Assembly (NCBI GenBank): GCA_034008185.1
Contig: CM067109.1
Location: 60,318,801-60,382,800 of the forward strand
Reading direction: 5' to 3'
Length of the DNA stretch: 64,000 nucleotides
DNA from: Gorsachius magnificus
Taxonomy: Eukaryota; Chordata; Aves; Pelecaniformes; Ardeidae
The notes under the pieces are model-generated. The model had not been told where the DNA came from. It made no database searches and saw nothing but the letters and a program-made list of their open reading frames with translations. A program made the translations under genes and the position numbers. This document shows positions 51,821 to 64,000 of this stretch, piece by piece. The stretch's first letter is position 1. Each line of letters begins with the position of its first letter.

Positions 51821-54800
51821 AATGTAATTTGAAATCACAGATAACGTGGGACTGTTAACTAACAAAATTATTCTTTTGTTTACTTTGAGATGTTTGTGAC
51901 ACCTACATACACAGTAGAGAACAGTAGGCAATAAGGCAAATGTTGTTGTAATCCTTCAGGAATGTCAGACAGGATTACCAGGAACGCTCTGTTCTCTTCT
52001 GGTGTAAAAATATGCAGAAGGGAACAAATTAATTCAGTGACTCTGTCACTGTTGAGGATCAGCTGTTAAGCCCCATCTCTGCATCCTCTTTGTTTCATGG
52101 GACCAGCAGGGATGCAAGTATTGGCTGTCAGCCAGTCTGTCTGCTGTGACCTCCCAATGGGAACCACATAGCATATTCAAGAAATTGGAATTATTAAATT
52201 TTAATACTGTTGGATTTTGGGGTATTTTTTCAAGTACCTTATCACAGTATTTCAGATTTTCAATTCCATTTAAAACCAGTTTATTTTAAAAGCTGAGAAT
52301 TTTTTCCAGTACAATATTTTTTTTAAAAAGTACTTCAATTCAGTTTGAGTTTACTTAGAGTCATATTGAACAGAATCTTGTAACAGGAAAATTCAAAAAT
52401 AAATGCCGAAGAGCAGATTTAGTCCAAATTTTACAGCAGAAGCCAGTGCAATATATTGGAGGCAGACTGCATACATGCAGACCTTTTGTGCTGCTGAGCA
52501 GCACTGACCCAGGTAATCTCAAAATCCACAAAGTAATTCATTTGAATATGTGCAGCTGATGTTTTCTGGCATCATCATTGTGCATTGCAGTCAGTGGGCT
52601 GGTGATTGTATAAAATGTTCTGCTCTGGGTATAAGACTATAAAAGCTTTGAGAAATGTAATCTCACCAGCAAGATTAGAGTTTTCCTGGAAATAATTTTG
52701 CTGACTTCAGGAATTAACCTAGTTTAATGCTTGGCATGTTGAATTGCTGAAGTGCCCAGAATATGATTATCATCAGCATCATGTGCTCTCATGCCTCTCC
52801 TTGTTTCTTTTCTCTTCAGTCTCTGTAAGGTCAGAGTCTCCTATTTTTCTTTCCTGTTTGTCTTGTATCTCTCACTTCAGACGGGAAGCAACTAGATCTA
52901 AACCAAATTGCCAGTATGTCAAGTGCCCAACCTTTCTGCTGCTGCTTTTATTTATTCTGGAGATTTAGCATAATTCACCATTGTTGTTGGGTTCTTCTGA
53001 AACCTCTTCTGTTTCACCCATTAAGTCAGAGGCCTCATGCTACCATTCTGTTAATTCTTAAGTTTGTTGCTATGGCACAACCTTCTTCTTCTCAACTTCA
53101 TCCTTCTGCACCCCCATCCTTACTCTCTTTTGTCCATGAGTTTATGCAGCCCTCTCTCTGGCAGTGCTGTCTCCTGTGTGTACTTTAATTTCTCTGAGTA
53201 CTCTTGGACTCCTTTTGGCATCTGTTTTCCACTCCTGTCATCCTCCAGTGGATGCCTCACCCCAGGTTCCAGCAAAGTGGTCCCCCAGGCACAGCAAGGC
53301 AGAGATCAGAGAGAACAAATTTAAGCAAAGGTGCTGGCTGAAGAATCAGCAGATACTGAGCCCCAGTTAAACAGCACATGTGGTCCCAAATGCTGTATGC
53401 AGGGAAGTCCATACTGAAGTTATTGGGAGCTCTTCCCAGGTAAGGAATTCAAATCTTTAGGACTGAAATCAAGATGGTAGGACAGTAGCTTCTTTTATGT
53501 AAAAGCAGCTACAAAGATTATGTTGCAATGCTAAGAACATTTTTACAAAACAGTAGATGCATTTTATATCATTATAAAACAATATATTAAATTCTGTCTT
53601 TAAATTATTTCTTCACGTTGAGACTTAGAGTAATGTGATATTCTATTTGGTATATTTATGTGCAAGTAAGACACTGCATTGTATGAGCAAGACCATGTCA
53701 ATATTTGTAAGTGGTTTTGATAAAGTATGTCTATGAAAAAATCGTTACAATCCAACCATAATGATTTTTAAAATTTAACAGTGATAATGTCCTGTATTTT
53801 TTAGTTACATGGCATAAAGCTTTCTCTGTCTCTGCAAATGATGTAAGAAATTTTATGAATCTCCGTTTAAAAAAAAATTTTTTTGGTTTTTTAAAAAAAA
53901 AATTTAAAGTATTTTACAGTTAAAATCTAATAGCCAGATGTCTATTGAAATCCACCTGCGTGGAAAAATATTAAAGATCATGATTTGTATCAGCTAAGAC
54001 CAAAATAATTTGACAGCATTTGTACATTTAATTGCTTAAGCTGTTTCATAAACATGAAGAGAGAATATTTCCAGAGAAAACAGCACTACCAATCTGTTAA
54101 GTATCCATTGTTTAATGATCTATCAAAGGTTGGGTGCTCAGAAGTTCAATTGTGAAACTTTACATAAAAATGATGAGTGAAATCATCCACAAATTTCTCA
54201 GACAAATCATTTACAAATTCCTCCTTGTGCTTAATTTTTCTCTGTCCTGTTTTGTAGACCTACATTAATTATTGTATTTTTCTATACATTTACGTGTATG
54301 CCAAACTTTAAGAAAAAAGCACATTAAGAAATGAAGTGTGAAGCAACATCTGGAGAAAAAAAGGTGATTTCATGCAAGGTTGTATCACACAGAGAATTAA
54401 TAGTAGCCCTAAATATCTGGAGATCTCTGCATTCCATTCTTTTCTCTGCCCTGCTAGAATATAGTAATGCAATTTATTCAGCTCTACTTAATGATTTAGT
54501 TAACTTAGGTCTCATACTACCTGATGAAGTGAGTAAATACTTTTTTCCTGATTTCATAAGGGATGAGAGAGTGCTTAAATTAAGTAACCCCTCTAAAGCA
54601 AGTCAACATCAGCACTGGTATCAAAATGACATTTGTGGGACAGCATTATGAACAGTTCCTTAAATTGTATGTTTTGAGATATTTTTTTTTTAATTTGGAT
54701 GTGCAAGTATTTTAATGTCTGACCTGGGGAATGTTAAAAGAGCTTAGTTTCCAAAGCTCCTGCTGATTAGGTACTGCCAAGTTTTATTATGTTTTCCCAA

Positions 54801-55080
54801 ATGTAGAGGCACCAAATTGACAATCACCTTGAAAAGGCCGAATTTTATATTTCAGTGCTTCTCCTGCATCTCACTTTAGTATGTTACTTACCTAAAGCCA
54901 GTGACTTTTGAAATTTCAGGGGGGGAAGGCCCCATACCATATTGGTAATCCGTGTTTCGCTGTCCTGCAGAATTTTTTGCATAATCACTGTTCGAGTTTA
55001 TGAAGCACATGCAAAAACATGTACATTTCTTGAATGTCTGCTGGTTCCTTATCTTTGTGTCTTTTACTGTGATGTTGTAG
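51821..55080 (+). other. SLC24A2: Intron of SLC24A2, last part before the 51-bp exon
   Basis: AT-rich intron with no supported exon. An A/T self-complementary tract occurs at 53866-53906. The intron ends with a T-rich 3' splice region and the acceptor gttgtag (55074-55080). Confidence 0.8.
53866..53906. repeat. A/T homopolymer inverted repeat
   Basis: Runs of A, T, then a GG pair, T, A and T follow each other (about A9 T7 GG T6 A10 T3). The tract can fold on itself in more than one register. It is low-complexity sequence. Confidence 0.85.
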
Positions 55081-55131
55081 AGCTTGGATCATATGGAAAC
55101 CTAAAATATTATGACACAATGACTGAAGAAG
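55081..55131 (+). CDS. SLC24A2: SLC24A2 (NCKX2) 17-residue cassette exon
   Basis: The 51-bp exon starts AGCTTGG after gttgtag and ends GAAGAAG before gtaagaaa, a near-consensus donor. With the last G of the 34870 exon it reads (E)LGSYGNLKYYDTMTEE, matching mammalian NCKX2 except for one K-to-N-type difference. Both borders are phase 1, so it can be skipped without a frameshift. Published work on rat and chicken NCKX2, as I recall it, describes splice forms with and without 17 residues at this position in the cytosolic loop; the length and place here agree exactly. The segment is rich in tyrosine and acidic residues. It lies 20.1 kb after the previous exon and 6.0 kb before the next. Whether it is skipped in this species cannot be read from DNA alone. 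Confidence 0.96.
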
Positions 55132-56801
55132 GTAAGAAATATTTTAGAATTGTTTGCATCAGCTTTTTTTGAAGCCCTTTAAGCGCCTTTTATGTGTTTA
55201 CTTTTTCCTTCATTTTTCTTAGTCCTATTTTCAGTTTCTCCATTTTTGAGTAAATCCTTTTTGCATGTCTTCATTGACAGCGCGATCAGTTGTGGCTCTT
55301 TTTTCCGATTTTTGTTTTCAGCATTTCTGGTTTGCTATTTCAGATAAGGAAATACAGTAGAATGCTTTTATCAAAGAACATACATGCAAAACCAGACACA
55401 AATTATATGGCACAGTATAACATAGATTGTAGATGCTTATTTTATGCCATGTTTTACAATGCATTCAAGGAGATGAATTATTTATGGATCAAAATCACTC
55501 AGTTTGACAACAATTATTAAATTACTTCAGTTTACTGTATTATTCAAAAGTAATGAATAAACTTGAAAAACTAGGCATGACTATTCTTGGAGTATTAATT
55601 GTATACTTAATTGCAATGTAAAAATTATGCAATTTGAAATCCTGATTCCAGCAATACAAGAAGGAAGTAATTAGGGTCTGAATCAGGGGTCAATGAAATC
55701 TTGGGAAATTTTTCTGCTGATTCAAAAGCATTGCAGTTTATTATACTATTTCAGTAAAGTAGTTAACTGTGTACTAAATTTGCAGCACATGCTTTCAGTC
55801 CTAGTGCATTCAGTATTTCTATAATTTGGAAGTTTCCCTGAACTGAGACCTGATTGTCTGTAGGATCAAGGCCTCTTGTCCAGCTCTCTGATTATAATGC
55901 CAGGCAGGTGGTTTAATGAATGTTCAGTTTAGTAATTAGTGCTGTGTTTGAGGATGGAGATGAGCTTGAGGCCTGTGGAAATGTTAGCCACCTAGTCCTA
56001 CTTAATGTTGGGATTGTAAGGCAAATAGCATAATTGTCTGTTTTTTAAAAAGTTAAAAAGATTTTAAGAGAACCTTCATTATATGACTTATTCATGATCA
56101 TTTCTCCAGGTGAAAAAAGAAAGTGATAACTTCTGACTATTTCCCATTTTCTATATCTGCTGTTGATACTCAACTATAACCTTACTATTCTGAAGGAGAC
56201 AGTTCCTTCCACTTTTGTGCCTGATGTTGGAAGATGTTGTTTTCTTCTGTAGCAGGTGTGAGCTCATAGGGCAATTTTGCTGCATTGCCCTCCATTGCCC
56301 AGATTGACCATCTGATTCACAGGGGTGGCACTGATCTGAGAAAAGATGTCTGAGAGGAGATTTTATTGGGCAAACAGTGCCTATGTTGTTTAAATATACT
56401 TCTCAAGCACCTGAAATGAGTTGTTGATGCAGGCCATTCAGATACAGCTCCCAGAGCTAAAATTTTTGCAGTATGTCTTATCTCAATCTTCATTATAATC
56501 AAGATGCAAAGATAATTTCTTATTGTAGCCTCAGAGTTAGGTATGTTAAGTTTTTTAATTTTTGTGCTGAAGTATTAAATCAATTTCAAAAGTAGTCACT
56601 ACATTAGTAGTCTTCTGATATTCATAAATACTCTGTTGACAGTTAAATGCAGCTATTTGTGGGAAAATACCCATGCAAGTATGACGCATACAATATATGT
56701 ATATATTAATACTGTGCCTATGCTGAAGTAATGCTGTTAATATTCAATGTCATTTAAGAAAGTACTCCTCATGAATAAATAATCCAGGACCGTACTGCAG
56801 C

Positions 56802-56829
56802 AATAGCAAAAATCCAATAGCAAAAATCC
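56802..56829 (+). repeat. 14-bp tandem duplication
   Basis: The unit aatagcaaaaatcc occurs twice in tandem (56802-56815, 56816-56829). A diverged third copy with tagcaaaaat follows at about 56835-56844. Confidence 0.85.
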
Positions 56830-57694
56830 TCCACTAGCAAAAATAAGAAAGGAAGCTCTTTATCTTTAGGAGTATTAATACTGACAAAAGTCTGTGATAT
56901 AGATTACCTTCTCAAAATCATCATTTTCACATGCCTTTCACAAAGCAAGTAATGAATGGCATATCCCAGAAGTCGTATTTAAATCAAAGTGTGCTATATT
57001 TTGAACTTTCTTCTCGGATTTTCAAAAGTGCAATCACTATCGTTCCGCATCACATTAATTGTATTATCCGTTTTCCTTTTTCTCTTCCTTTCTTGACAGA
57101 GCTTTTTATACATTTTGTACCGAAAGTCAGTCACAGGAACATGTAAAACCCATGGATTTTTTCTCTAATATAGTACATCCTTACCTCGAGGTCCTCAAAC
57201 CTTTAATGGAGATAGGTGGCAAATCTTTTAGTCCTCCAGTGGAGAAGCATGGGTACATCTATCCTTGCTGCTACATCAGAACAATCAGAGACAAAAACTA
57301 ATGGTTCAGTCACAATGCACAATCAGATATAGCCTAATGGCCATTGTGCCTGGGTCATAGAAACTGATCTGTATTGTCCTATTTGGTCTGAAAATGACTT
57401 TAAATTAATTGCAGATTAATCAGGCCCAACTGGGAGAGAAAATATACCCTACCCTGACAGTAATCTTGTGCTGTCAAGTAATCTTCACCAACAGCCTACA
57501 ATATCACAAAACCGCATATATTTTCATTTGATGCTTCTGCAGGATTTTAAAGTTAAAGGAGAAAGCACGTGAGGTGGATTTCTGGACTTGATTGGTTGTG
57601 ACCCTCTAGTTGTGTTCCACAACTGGCCATGAGCAGGACTGGTAGGTACAGTTCAGACTGGTCAACAGCCACAGATTTGACATCTTCAGACTCA

Positions 57695-57714
57695 TGTGCA
57701 GCTATAGCTGCACA
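57695..57714. repeat. 20-bp perfect palindrome
   Basis: tgtgcagcta at 57695-57704 is followed with no spacer by its exact reverse complement tagctgcaca at 57705-57714. Fewer than 0.1 such perfect 20-mers are expected in 64 kb of random sequence. A CAGCTG E-box-type hexamer overlaps its right edge at 57713-57718. It could be a binding site for a dimeric factor, or chance. Confidence 0.8.
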
Positions 57715-59460
57715 GCTGTAGTAATTTGCATTTGGTTGGAGACTGAAAACTAGACAAATGATAGAGCCTTGAATTTTTTAAACAAGGGCATTTCTGAAGA
57801 TAAACTATTTTCCTATCAAATCGAAGGCTTTTCTGACCCAGGGAAACTAGTCTGCAAATTAGATTGTAGTCAAAGGACTGGCTTTTTCATATATCCTTGA
57901 TCAGGAGGAGAATCTCTGCCAACTGATGCCAGCTGGAGTTACTCATGCAGATCAAGACATATCTATATTATACAATACCGATTTGTTTGCATATATTCAA
58001 ATAAAACCAGTTTAGTTTTAAGCTACCATCTTTGCTAATCACCTGGCCTTGATGTCCTGTTCCTTCTACCCCATCCTTTGTAAACTAAAATGGGACACAG
58101 ATCTGTCTGAGTTGAGCAAATCTAGATTAATTAAGAATTTTCTATAACAATCTATCCTACTTTGGGTCCGTGGAATCAACCATTTTAATTCACCTAAACT
58201 TTCATGGTACCGGATGGTGTCAAAATTACTCTTAGGTAATCAAGCCCATAGTACATAGGACTATTAAAGAGGAAACGGAAGCTCCTACCTTCTCCTAGAA
58301 ATAAGGACAGTAACATAAAATTCCTATGGATTATTTTAGTAACTCCACCTAAAGATGAGAAAAAAGGCACAAGAGAAGATCTGTGCCTAAGAGGAAACCT
58401 GTAAATTTGAAATTAGAAATATCCTGACCTGGTCCTTTTTCCTGGGGGCTTTCTGCTTCCCCTGTGCTGAACAAGTTTTGAGTTGGTTTGAAGGAGGAAA
58501 ATGGCAGGGAAAGGGAGGGAGGAGGCATAACTCTACGCTGTCTTTTTACATCTCACTGTTTTCATGCAGGCTAGTACTACTGCTTTCCTCAGTTTCATGC
58601 TTTTGATAGTTGGTATTATGTCTTCTAATCATTTCCTCACACTGTTTGTTACCTACATGGAGTGAATCAAATGGAAGCTAATGATGTAAACCAAGGTAAG
58701 CTGAACCATGCATATACTGAGAAATAAAAATAAACAAAAATACAGCTTCCATTTCAAATGTTGAGGTTAATTTCCATGACAGTGTCTTATAACAGTCTCC
58801 TGAATGAAGCAGTGTAACTTACAATATTAAAAGTCAATGTAAGAAATTCTTCCTAAAGATTTTGGAAATGTGAAAAAAAAATGAAGACAACTTCAGTTAA
58901 GCTAATCTAAAATAGAGACATTTTCTTTTCAGTTCAATAATGGCTCAAGTTTCTTTATTAAGAAAACTTAATCTCAAACGTTAACAATCTCAAACAAAAG
59001 ACCAGAGTATCCTTACAGAATTCTCCACCACTTTAATTAAACTTTTTAAACTGAACCTTAAATTAAAGTGTCCTACAGCATCCTGGAGTAGATGGAGACC
59101 TGGATGGTTCCACAAATGTTTCTCAGAAAATGTCTCCGTTGCGTCATTTGCATTGCTTGCAAAAAATGCATTTGTGTATTCATGGCATCACAAGCCGAAT
59201 TCTCAAACATATGAAGCTGAGTTGGAGTCTGAAACCTAAAGCAATCCATTAGCAAGCTGACATACATGTTTTATAAAAATTATGCAGGCACCTTTCAGTA
59301 TGTACACATGCTCCTGGATAAGCACTTTTTATATGCCTCTGGTGTTTCAAAAGAAATTAGGAACAGACTTGACTCTTAGCAATTCAGCTTAAAATATTTG
59401 GAAACATGATTTGGATTTTTTCCTCTGTTTTTTCTTCTCTTATCTGATATCCCAAGCAAT

Positions 59461-59497
59461 TCCCTTTCTCTCTCTGTCTCTTTTTCTTTCTTTAACA
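59461..59497 (+). repeat. CT-rich simple repeat
   Basis: A run of ttccctttctctctctgtc followed by tctttttctttcttt. Ordinary intronic low-complexity sequence. Confidence 0.8.
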
Positions 59498-61106
59498 ATT
59501 TGTTTCTTCTTCCCCTTCTAACTAAAATCTCTGCCACTGACCTTGTGCACTGAAATAATGAGATTGCTTGCTATTTATGGTTGTGTTCTATGCTTAGATA
59601 CTGTTCTGAAGGCAATTTTACTCTAGGTACCATATATTGCAATATATTGTGAATGGCTAATTATTTTTTTTGGAGCATGATGTGTTTGTAAAAAGAGAGG
59701 GGCTGCTGAAACAACAGTACTGCTTATTAAATTTTTGTGGTATTTTTATTACTTTCCAAGTGATTTGCTGTTGACAAGTTAATTCCACTTCTCAGCAAAT
59801 AATAGCTGCTGTTCTCTGTGGACTCTGCATATGGTTCTTCATATACGGAAGTGTTGGTACAGGGATTTGAAGCTTCCATTTGTAAGAAGGGAAGAGAAGA
59901 CTTCTTTCTCAACTAATGATTTATTCTTGTGTGTTGTTTATTTTAGCTTGGAAACAGTGATTGTTATCCAACTAGCTGAGTTCATTCATGACTTCTCACT
60001 GTTACTTCCCACTGTTAATCAATTATGTGATTCTGTTGAAACATCTTTTGGTCTTAAGCCTGATCTGGTTTTGCTGCAGGGACACCAACAGTTTTCAATG
60101 GATTTTTTTTAAATGGAGATGAAGGATTAAAACAGTCACAGACCCTGTATGGCAATACTGTTCTTAATTAGAAATGTACTGTACTATACCCACTAGTTAC
60201 ACTTTTAAAAAAAGATTTTAAAAAAAGACTTAAAGAGCAATAGCAATGAGGATAACAAAAAAGGCAGATACATCATCTTTCTACACGACATAGACTGTCA
60301 TAAGCTGTCCAAAGAGTCCTTAGATAGCAAGATCAACGAATGTAAAGGAAGGATTAAAGTAATTTCACTTAACATTTGCCATCTTCAACATTGTCTAGTT
60401 TGAATGTGTCGTTTGGACTCAGTGGTCAATAGAGTCGCAGGACCTAGGACCTCTCTTAGGATGGGATGAATTGTCCTGGAGACAGTCTAGATGATGAGCT
60501 GCATGGATAATGTCATGGGAGACAAAAACCACCTGGCAGGTTGAGAAGAAAATTTACCATTGAGAAGCTGGTATGGAAATGGCGTATTCTGGAGATTTCT
60601 TCCTCCCCTTCTGAAGTGTCTGTATAAGTCACAGGCATGTAGCTCAGTGCAAAGTGACAAAGCTGACCACAGTCACCATGATGCAATATATGGGTTCATC
60701 TGAAATTCTGTGTTAGTATACTACTAATTGAGAGCTGAAACTGTTTGTGGTTTTTCATAATATCTTTATTCATGTCTATTTATCTTCTGTTTAGACTGAA
60801 ATCCTACACCAGCACATTTGTAGGTGGAACTTTACAGACTGCTTCTGAAGAAAAAGAATAGCTTTTGTATTCAATTTCTTGTTCAATTTGTTGCTGAGTT
60901 TCAGAATAGAAAAAAAGACATTTTTGTTTCCACTAAAAAGAAGAAAAGTATGTATGAGAATATCAGATAGTGTTTAATAACATATTTGCTGTTTGAGGAG
61001 GGATGGAAATGGAATATCAGCACTGGTTTATGGAGCCTAAGCTATGGCAAAGAAACTTTGCATCTCAAAATGGCTGCATATTAATAATGACAATGCTTTC
61101 TTTTAG

Positions 61107-61202
61107 GAAAGTTCAAGGAAAGGGCCTCAATTCTGCATAAGATTGCCAAAAAGAAGTGCCAGGTGGAAGACAGTGAAAGGCAGAATGGAGCTGCTAATCA
61201 CG
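61107..61202 (+). CDS. SLC24A2: SLC24A2 (NCKX2) exon, 96 bp, cytosolic loop
   Basis: The exon starts GAAAGTTC after cttttag and ends AATCACG before gtgagtgc, a strong donor. In frame with the 51-bp exon it reads (G)KFKERASILHKIAKKKC, then QVEDSERQNGAANH, 32 codons in phase 1-1. It is close to the mammalian NCKX2 sequence that follows MTEEG. The first half is a basic amphipathic helix-like stretch (KFKERASILHKIAKKK) that could interact with the membrane or calmodulin; that is inference, not shown. The second half is polar and acidic. Skipping would remove 32 residues without a frameshift. The donor is separated from the next acceptor by 1.67 kb. Confidence 0.96.
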
Positions 61203-62875
61203 GTGAGTGCAGCAGTACAGTCCTGTTCCTGAGGGCCTTTTTCGCTGTTTTGTTTTGCTTGAAAATCCTTAGGGATTTATTTTCCTTCTACTTCATTTAT
61301 GCTAGCTTAGTAAAAATATTCTGATGCCCTATAAAAAAGAATATGAAACTTATGGGCAGGAGAGGAGTTCAGTGCAAGAAGAGAAAGTCAGTTAAGTCAG
61401 CATCTAGAAAGCCTTCTGGCAAGGTTGAAAAGAAAAAAGCAATGCAGATTTTGGATATGTGTTGAAGTGACAGAAGTAGAGAGACAAAACTTACTTGCAG
61501 TTTATATGTGAAAATTTAATTAATTTATTGAGCTGCTTTAGGAGAATATGTGTTTTATGTGGTATCACCCTTGCCAGAAAAAGAAACAACATTCATATTC
61601 AAGATTTGATTTGTCTATCTACTACTTGCTGAGAGTCATTTAGGCCCATCTGTGCTAATTATGCAAAATTACTTTACTCTGGTTTTCCATTAAGGGTAAG
61701 AATTTGTATTTTAGTTCAAAAGTTCCTATACTAAAAGAAAATTTGTACTATGTCCTGTTTTCTCTACCTTACCTCAGCATGTTCTCTGCATTAGAAAACC
61801 AGATCCAAATGTGTCTGAAAAAAGCTTAATCATTTTATTAGTTGACACTTTTTCTGACCTTGTGCTATGTTTAGATACTATTTGCTCCCAGAATCAAGCA
61901 GTTAGATGGGACATTCTCTTAATAAACCATAATGCTGGCTGTAGGGTTAAGAGACAGCACACAAGCACTGAAATAATTACAGATAATCTGGCACTCTGCT
62001 GTGGCTGTGATCTCAGATTTTTAATTTAGAAGAATCTCAGGATAGCAGTAATGTATCTAGACAGCTGTATTTACTTCTGTGGACAAGAGCATACCATAAG
62101 GCATGTTGAACTTCAGTTAGATTGCTATTTCCTATAACTTTATATTGTCAAAGGGATTTTTGGCCATTGATGTTTTTATCTAGTACATATTTAAAGAGAT
62201 AATTACTGTTTAGAGAATTCCAAGATAGTCAAAGTAAGAATAAATTTGAATATATTTGCCATCAGGAACCAAAGGCCCAAATTTATCCCTTTAATTCCTG
62301 TAAAAGTTTAGCACAAGGACTACAGGATTCTCTTTTATAGATCATCCTCTGTTATTGTATGTTATTAGACCATCCATTTCCTCTTTTCCCACATTTTTTC
62401 ATGAGAAAAAGCAGGATTACAGCTTGGAAGTAACTTAATAATTGTAGGGGTTAGTGTGTTATAAAAGTTATATCATGTTGAATATATCTCCTCACCTGTA
62501 AATGCAACATGTTGCATCATTTAATGTCTGGGGAGCATGCTATATGTCACTTCTTACCTGAAATATTAGGCTGAGTGAGTTTAGCATAAACTCACTGAAT
62601 GTTGCAAAGAACGTAAATTTTGCTAGGACATGAGGATGAATAGAATAGTTTTTTCAAATCCAAGCTCACCATTCCTAGGAATTTTATTCAAAATATCTAC
62701 TGGTCAAATAGAAGACAGAATTTTTGGCTCTCTCTTTTAAAGGCAGATGTTGGTCTGCCTTCAGTATTTGATGATTTACACAGACTGAATATATGTCATC
62801 AGTTTCACTAATAGTTTTGCTAGTTAATATTCTATTCTGGTTTTTTCTTACTCTTATTTATCCATGATTCCACAG
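61203..62875 (+). other. SLC24A2: Intron of SLC24A2, about 1.67 kb
   Basis: Starts gtgagtgc and ends with a T-rich tract (ttttttcttactcttattt) and the acceptor ccacag. No repeat or RNA gene is recognised. Confidence 0.88.
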
Positions 62876-62964
62876 AAAAAAGTGCAAAAGTGGAAGTTGC
62901 AGTAACACCACCAAGTGATTCAGGACCAGTGCAGAATGGAATAGCCCATAACGTTGAAGAAGAG
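62876..62964 (+). CDS. SLC24A2: SLC24A2 (NCKX2) exon, 89 bp, cytosolic loop
   Basis: The exon starts after ccacag and, with the last G of the previous exon, reads EKSAKVEVAVTPPSDSGPV, then QNGIAHNVEEE. It matches the variable part of the NCKX2 loop, in which a 'TP-SD--PVQNG---HN-E' pattern is shared with mammals. The bird segment is about six residues shorter before the TP motif. The chosen end is the gtta donor at 62965, which leaves phase 0. This donor (GAG|gttaat) is weaker than the others in the gene, so the 3' border is less certain than the 5' one; no better in-frame GT is nearby. The next exon, expected to carry the acidic DEEED-like segment and lead into the second membrane cluster, is not present before 64000. 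Confidence 0.92.
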
Positions 62965-64000
62965 GTTAATGTCTTTTTTATTATTCTTTTTTTTCATATT
63001 GGTAAATATGTTGCATGCTTGGTTGTGCTTTTCACTGAAAGTATACATCTTAATAGCAAGAAGCTGTTAATATGAACTGTCTACAATATATTAATCTTCA
63101 TTTACAACTGAACCCAGTGTATGGTTTGCCATATATAAAAGCTCTTCTCTTGTCCCCCTATGCTTCAGTGTAAGGTAAGATGGTAGTCTGGAATGTATTC
63201 TTTTGGGAAATGTATTTTTACTTATCGGATAAGATGTTCACAGTCCTAAATATAGCTAGTGGAAATTGCTCTTCTGATTACCATCACATTGTACAAAACC
63301 TGTTCTCTTAAGAGGATAGCCTGTCATGTTTTCTTCATGGGGTAGTTAAAAGTAGTTATAAAAGAGGAGCCGTACACAAAATTCTTCATCCTGCCTTCTG
63401 TTATCTTGAGACAAGTAACAAATTAAGCTGAATGAGATATAGTATACTACTGTTTCTATGACTCTTACTGCATATGGTTAAAATCTGCAAATCTGTGGTT
63501 AAATTCTTTCCTTGAAATATTCTGCAAGCCACAGGAAAAAATGAGAAGCAGTGTACAAGTAACAGAGTATGTTTATGTCTGTTGGCTGCTTCCTAAACAC
63601 AATTAGCCCTCTGAAAAAGTATAATTTTTACTGAAACATGCTTATAGCAGGGAGAGGTTACCCAATTTTTTCTGCAAGACTGGGAAAAAACACCGTGATG
63701 TGTAGCAGGGTGAGTCTTTGGGAAAGATTTTATTTGCTTTATATATCAGGAGGTGGAGAAATGACAAGATGATTCTAGCCAACTAGCATCTTAGTGCACC
63801 AAATATTGGCAGATAGCTGTAATTCTTCATTGTTTACAGATAATTTTGGTATCTGGCAATAGAAATTGAGAATCAGAATCAAGGATCTAAAAGAGGTGGA
63901 TAGTTTTTGATATCCTGAATGATCAGTAATGATAATGAGTCTCCCATGGAAAGGGGAGCATAGTAGAACATTAAATTACCTTTTCGGTTAATATAAGTTG
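62965..64000 (+). other. SLC24A2: Intron of SLC24A2, start (continues beyond window)
   Basis: No exon is recognised to the window end. The reading frame of the preceding exon stays open for 36 codons into this intron, ending at 63073-63075. I read that as chance or an intron-retention tail. Confidence 0.75.

Larger units (their letters stand above)
55132..61106 (+). other. SLC24A2: Intron of SLC24A2, about 6.0 kb
   Basis: Starts gtaagaaa and ends tttcttttag. Apart from a 14-bp tandem repeat (56802-56829), a 20-bp perfect palindrome (57695-57714) and a CT-rich run (59461-59497), I see no gene, RNA or mobile element. Confidence 0.85.

Noticed and set aside
63160..63176. Possible micro-exon between tgcttcag and gtaaga near 63173
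   Set aside because: Only about six bases would be enclosed, and no matching NCKX2 residues are expected there.
1..64000. CRISPR arrays, bacterial defence systems, operons or riboswitches
   Set aside because: No regularly spaced repeats or prokaryotic gene organisation. Spliced exons, CR1 LINEs and LTRs show the DNA is from an animal nucleus.

Overview
The window looks like bird nuclear DNA. It has long AT-rich introns, several CR1 (chicken repeat 1) LINE fragments with the usual ATTCTATG-type 3' tail, and LTR fragments of avian endogenous retrovirus type. It contains no bacterial-style operons, tRNA or rRNA genes that I could find. The LTR types resemble ones I associate with non-galliform birds, so a neoavian species is plausible, but I cannot name a species.

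One protein-coding gene is supported, on the + strand: SLC24A2, encoding NCKX2, the K+-dependent Na+/Ca2+ exchanger of neurons and cone photoreceptors. Five internal coding exons are visible at 33766-33804, 34870-34978, 55081-55131, 61107-61202 and 62876-62964. All have AG/GT borders and together form one reading frame (phases 0-0, 0-1, 1-1, 1-1, 1-0). They encode about 128 residues of the large cytosolic loop between the two membrane-spanning halves. The N-terminal half (expected in one large upstream exon) and the C-terminal membrane half lie outside the window. The 17-residue exon at 55081 matches the cassette I recall as alternatively spliced in NCKX2.

Layout: 1-33765 is intron, with a solo LTR (20502-21032, flanked by a 5-bp target duplication) and a second LTR-like, internally repetitive element (about 31305-32075). 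33766-34978 holds the first two exons. 34979-55080 is a 20-kb intron with an old CR1 piece (42103-42742) and a CR1 cluster at 46.2-51.8 kb: one long + copy with endonuclease and reverse transcriptase remnants split by a frameshift, and two - copies. 55081-62964 carries the last three exons, and the end of the window is intron.

I found no new multi-gene system. The most notable unexplained signals are two strong hairpins inside introns (2028-2099 and 39866-39946), a tail-to-tail CR1 inverted pair that could fold in the SLC24A2 pre-mRNA, and an exon-like 89-bp open segment at 38498-38586 that would break the frame if spliced in.
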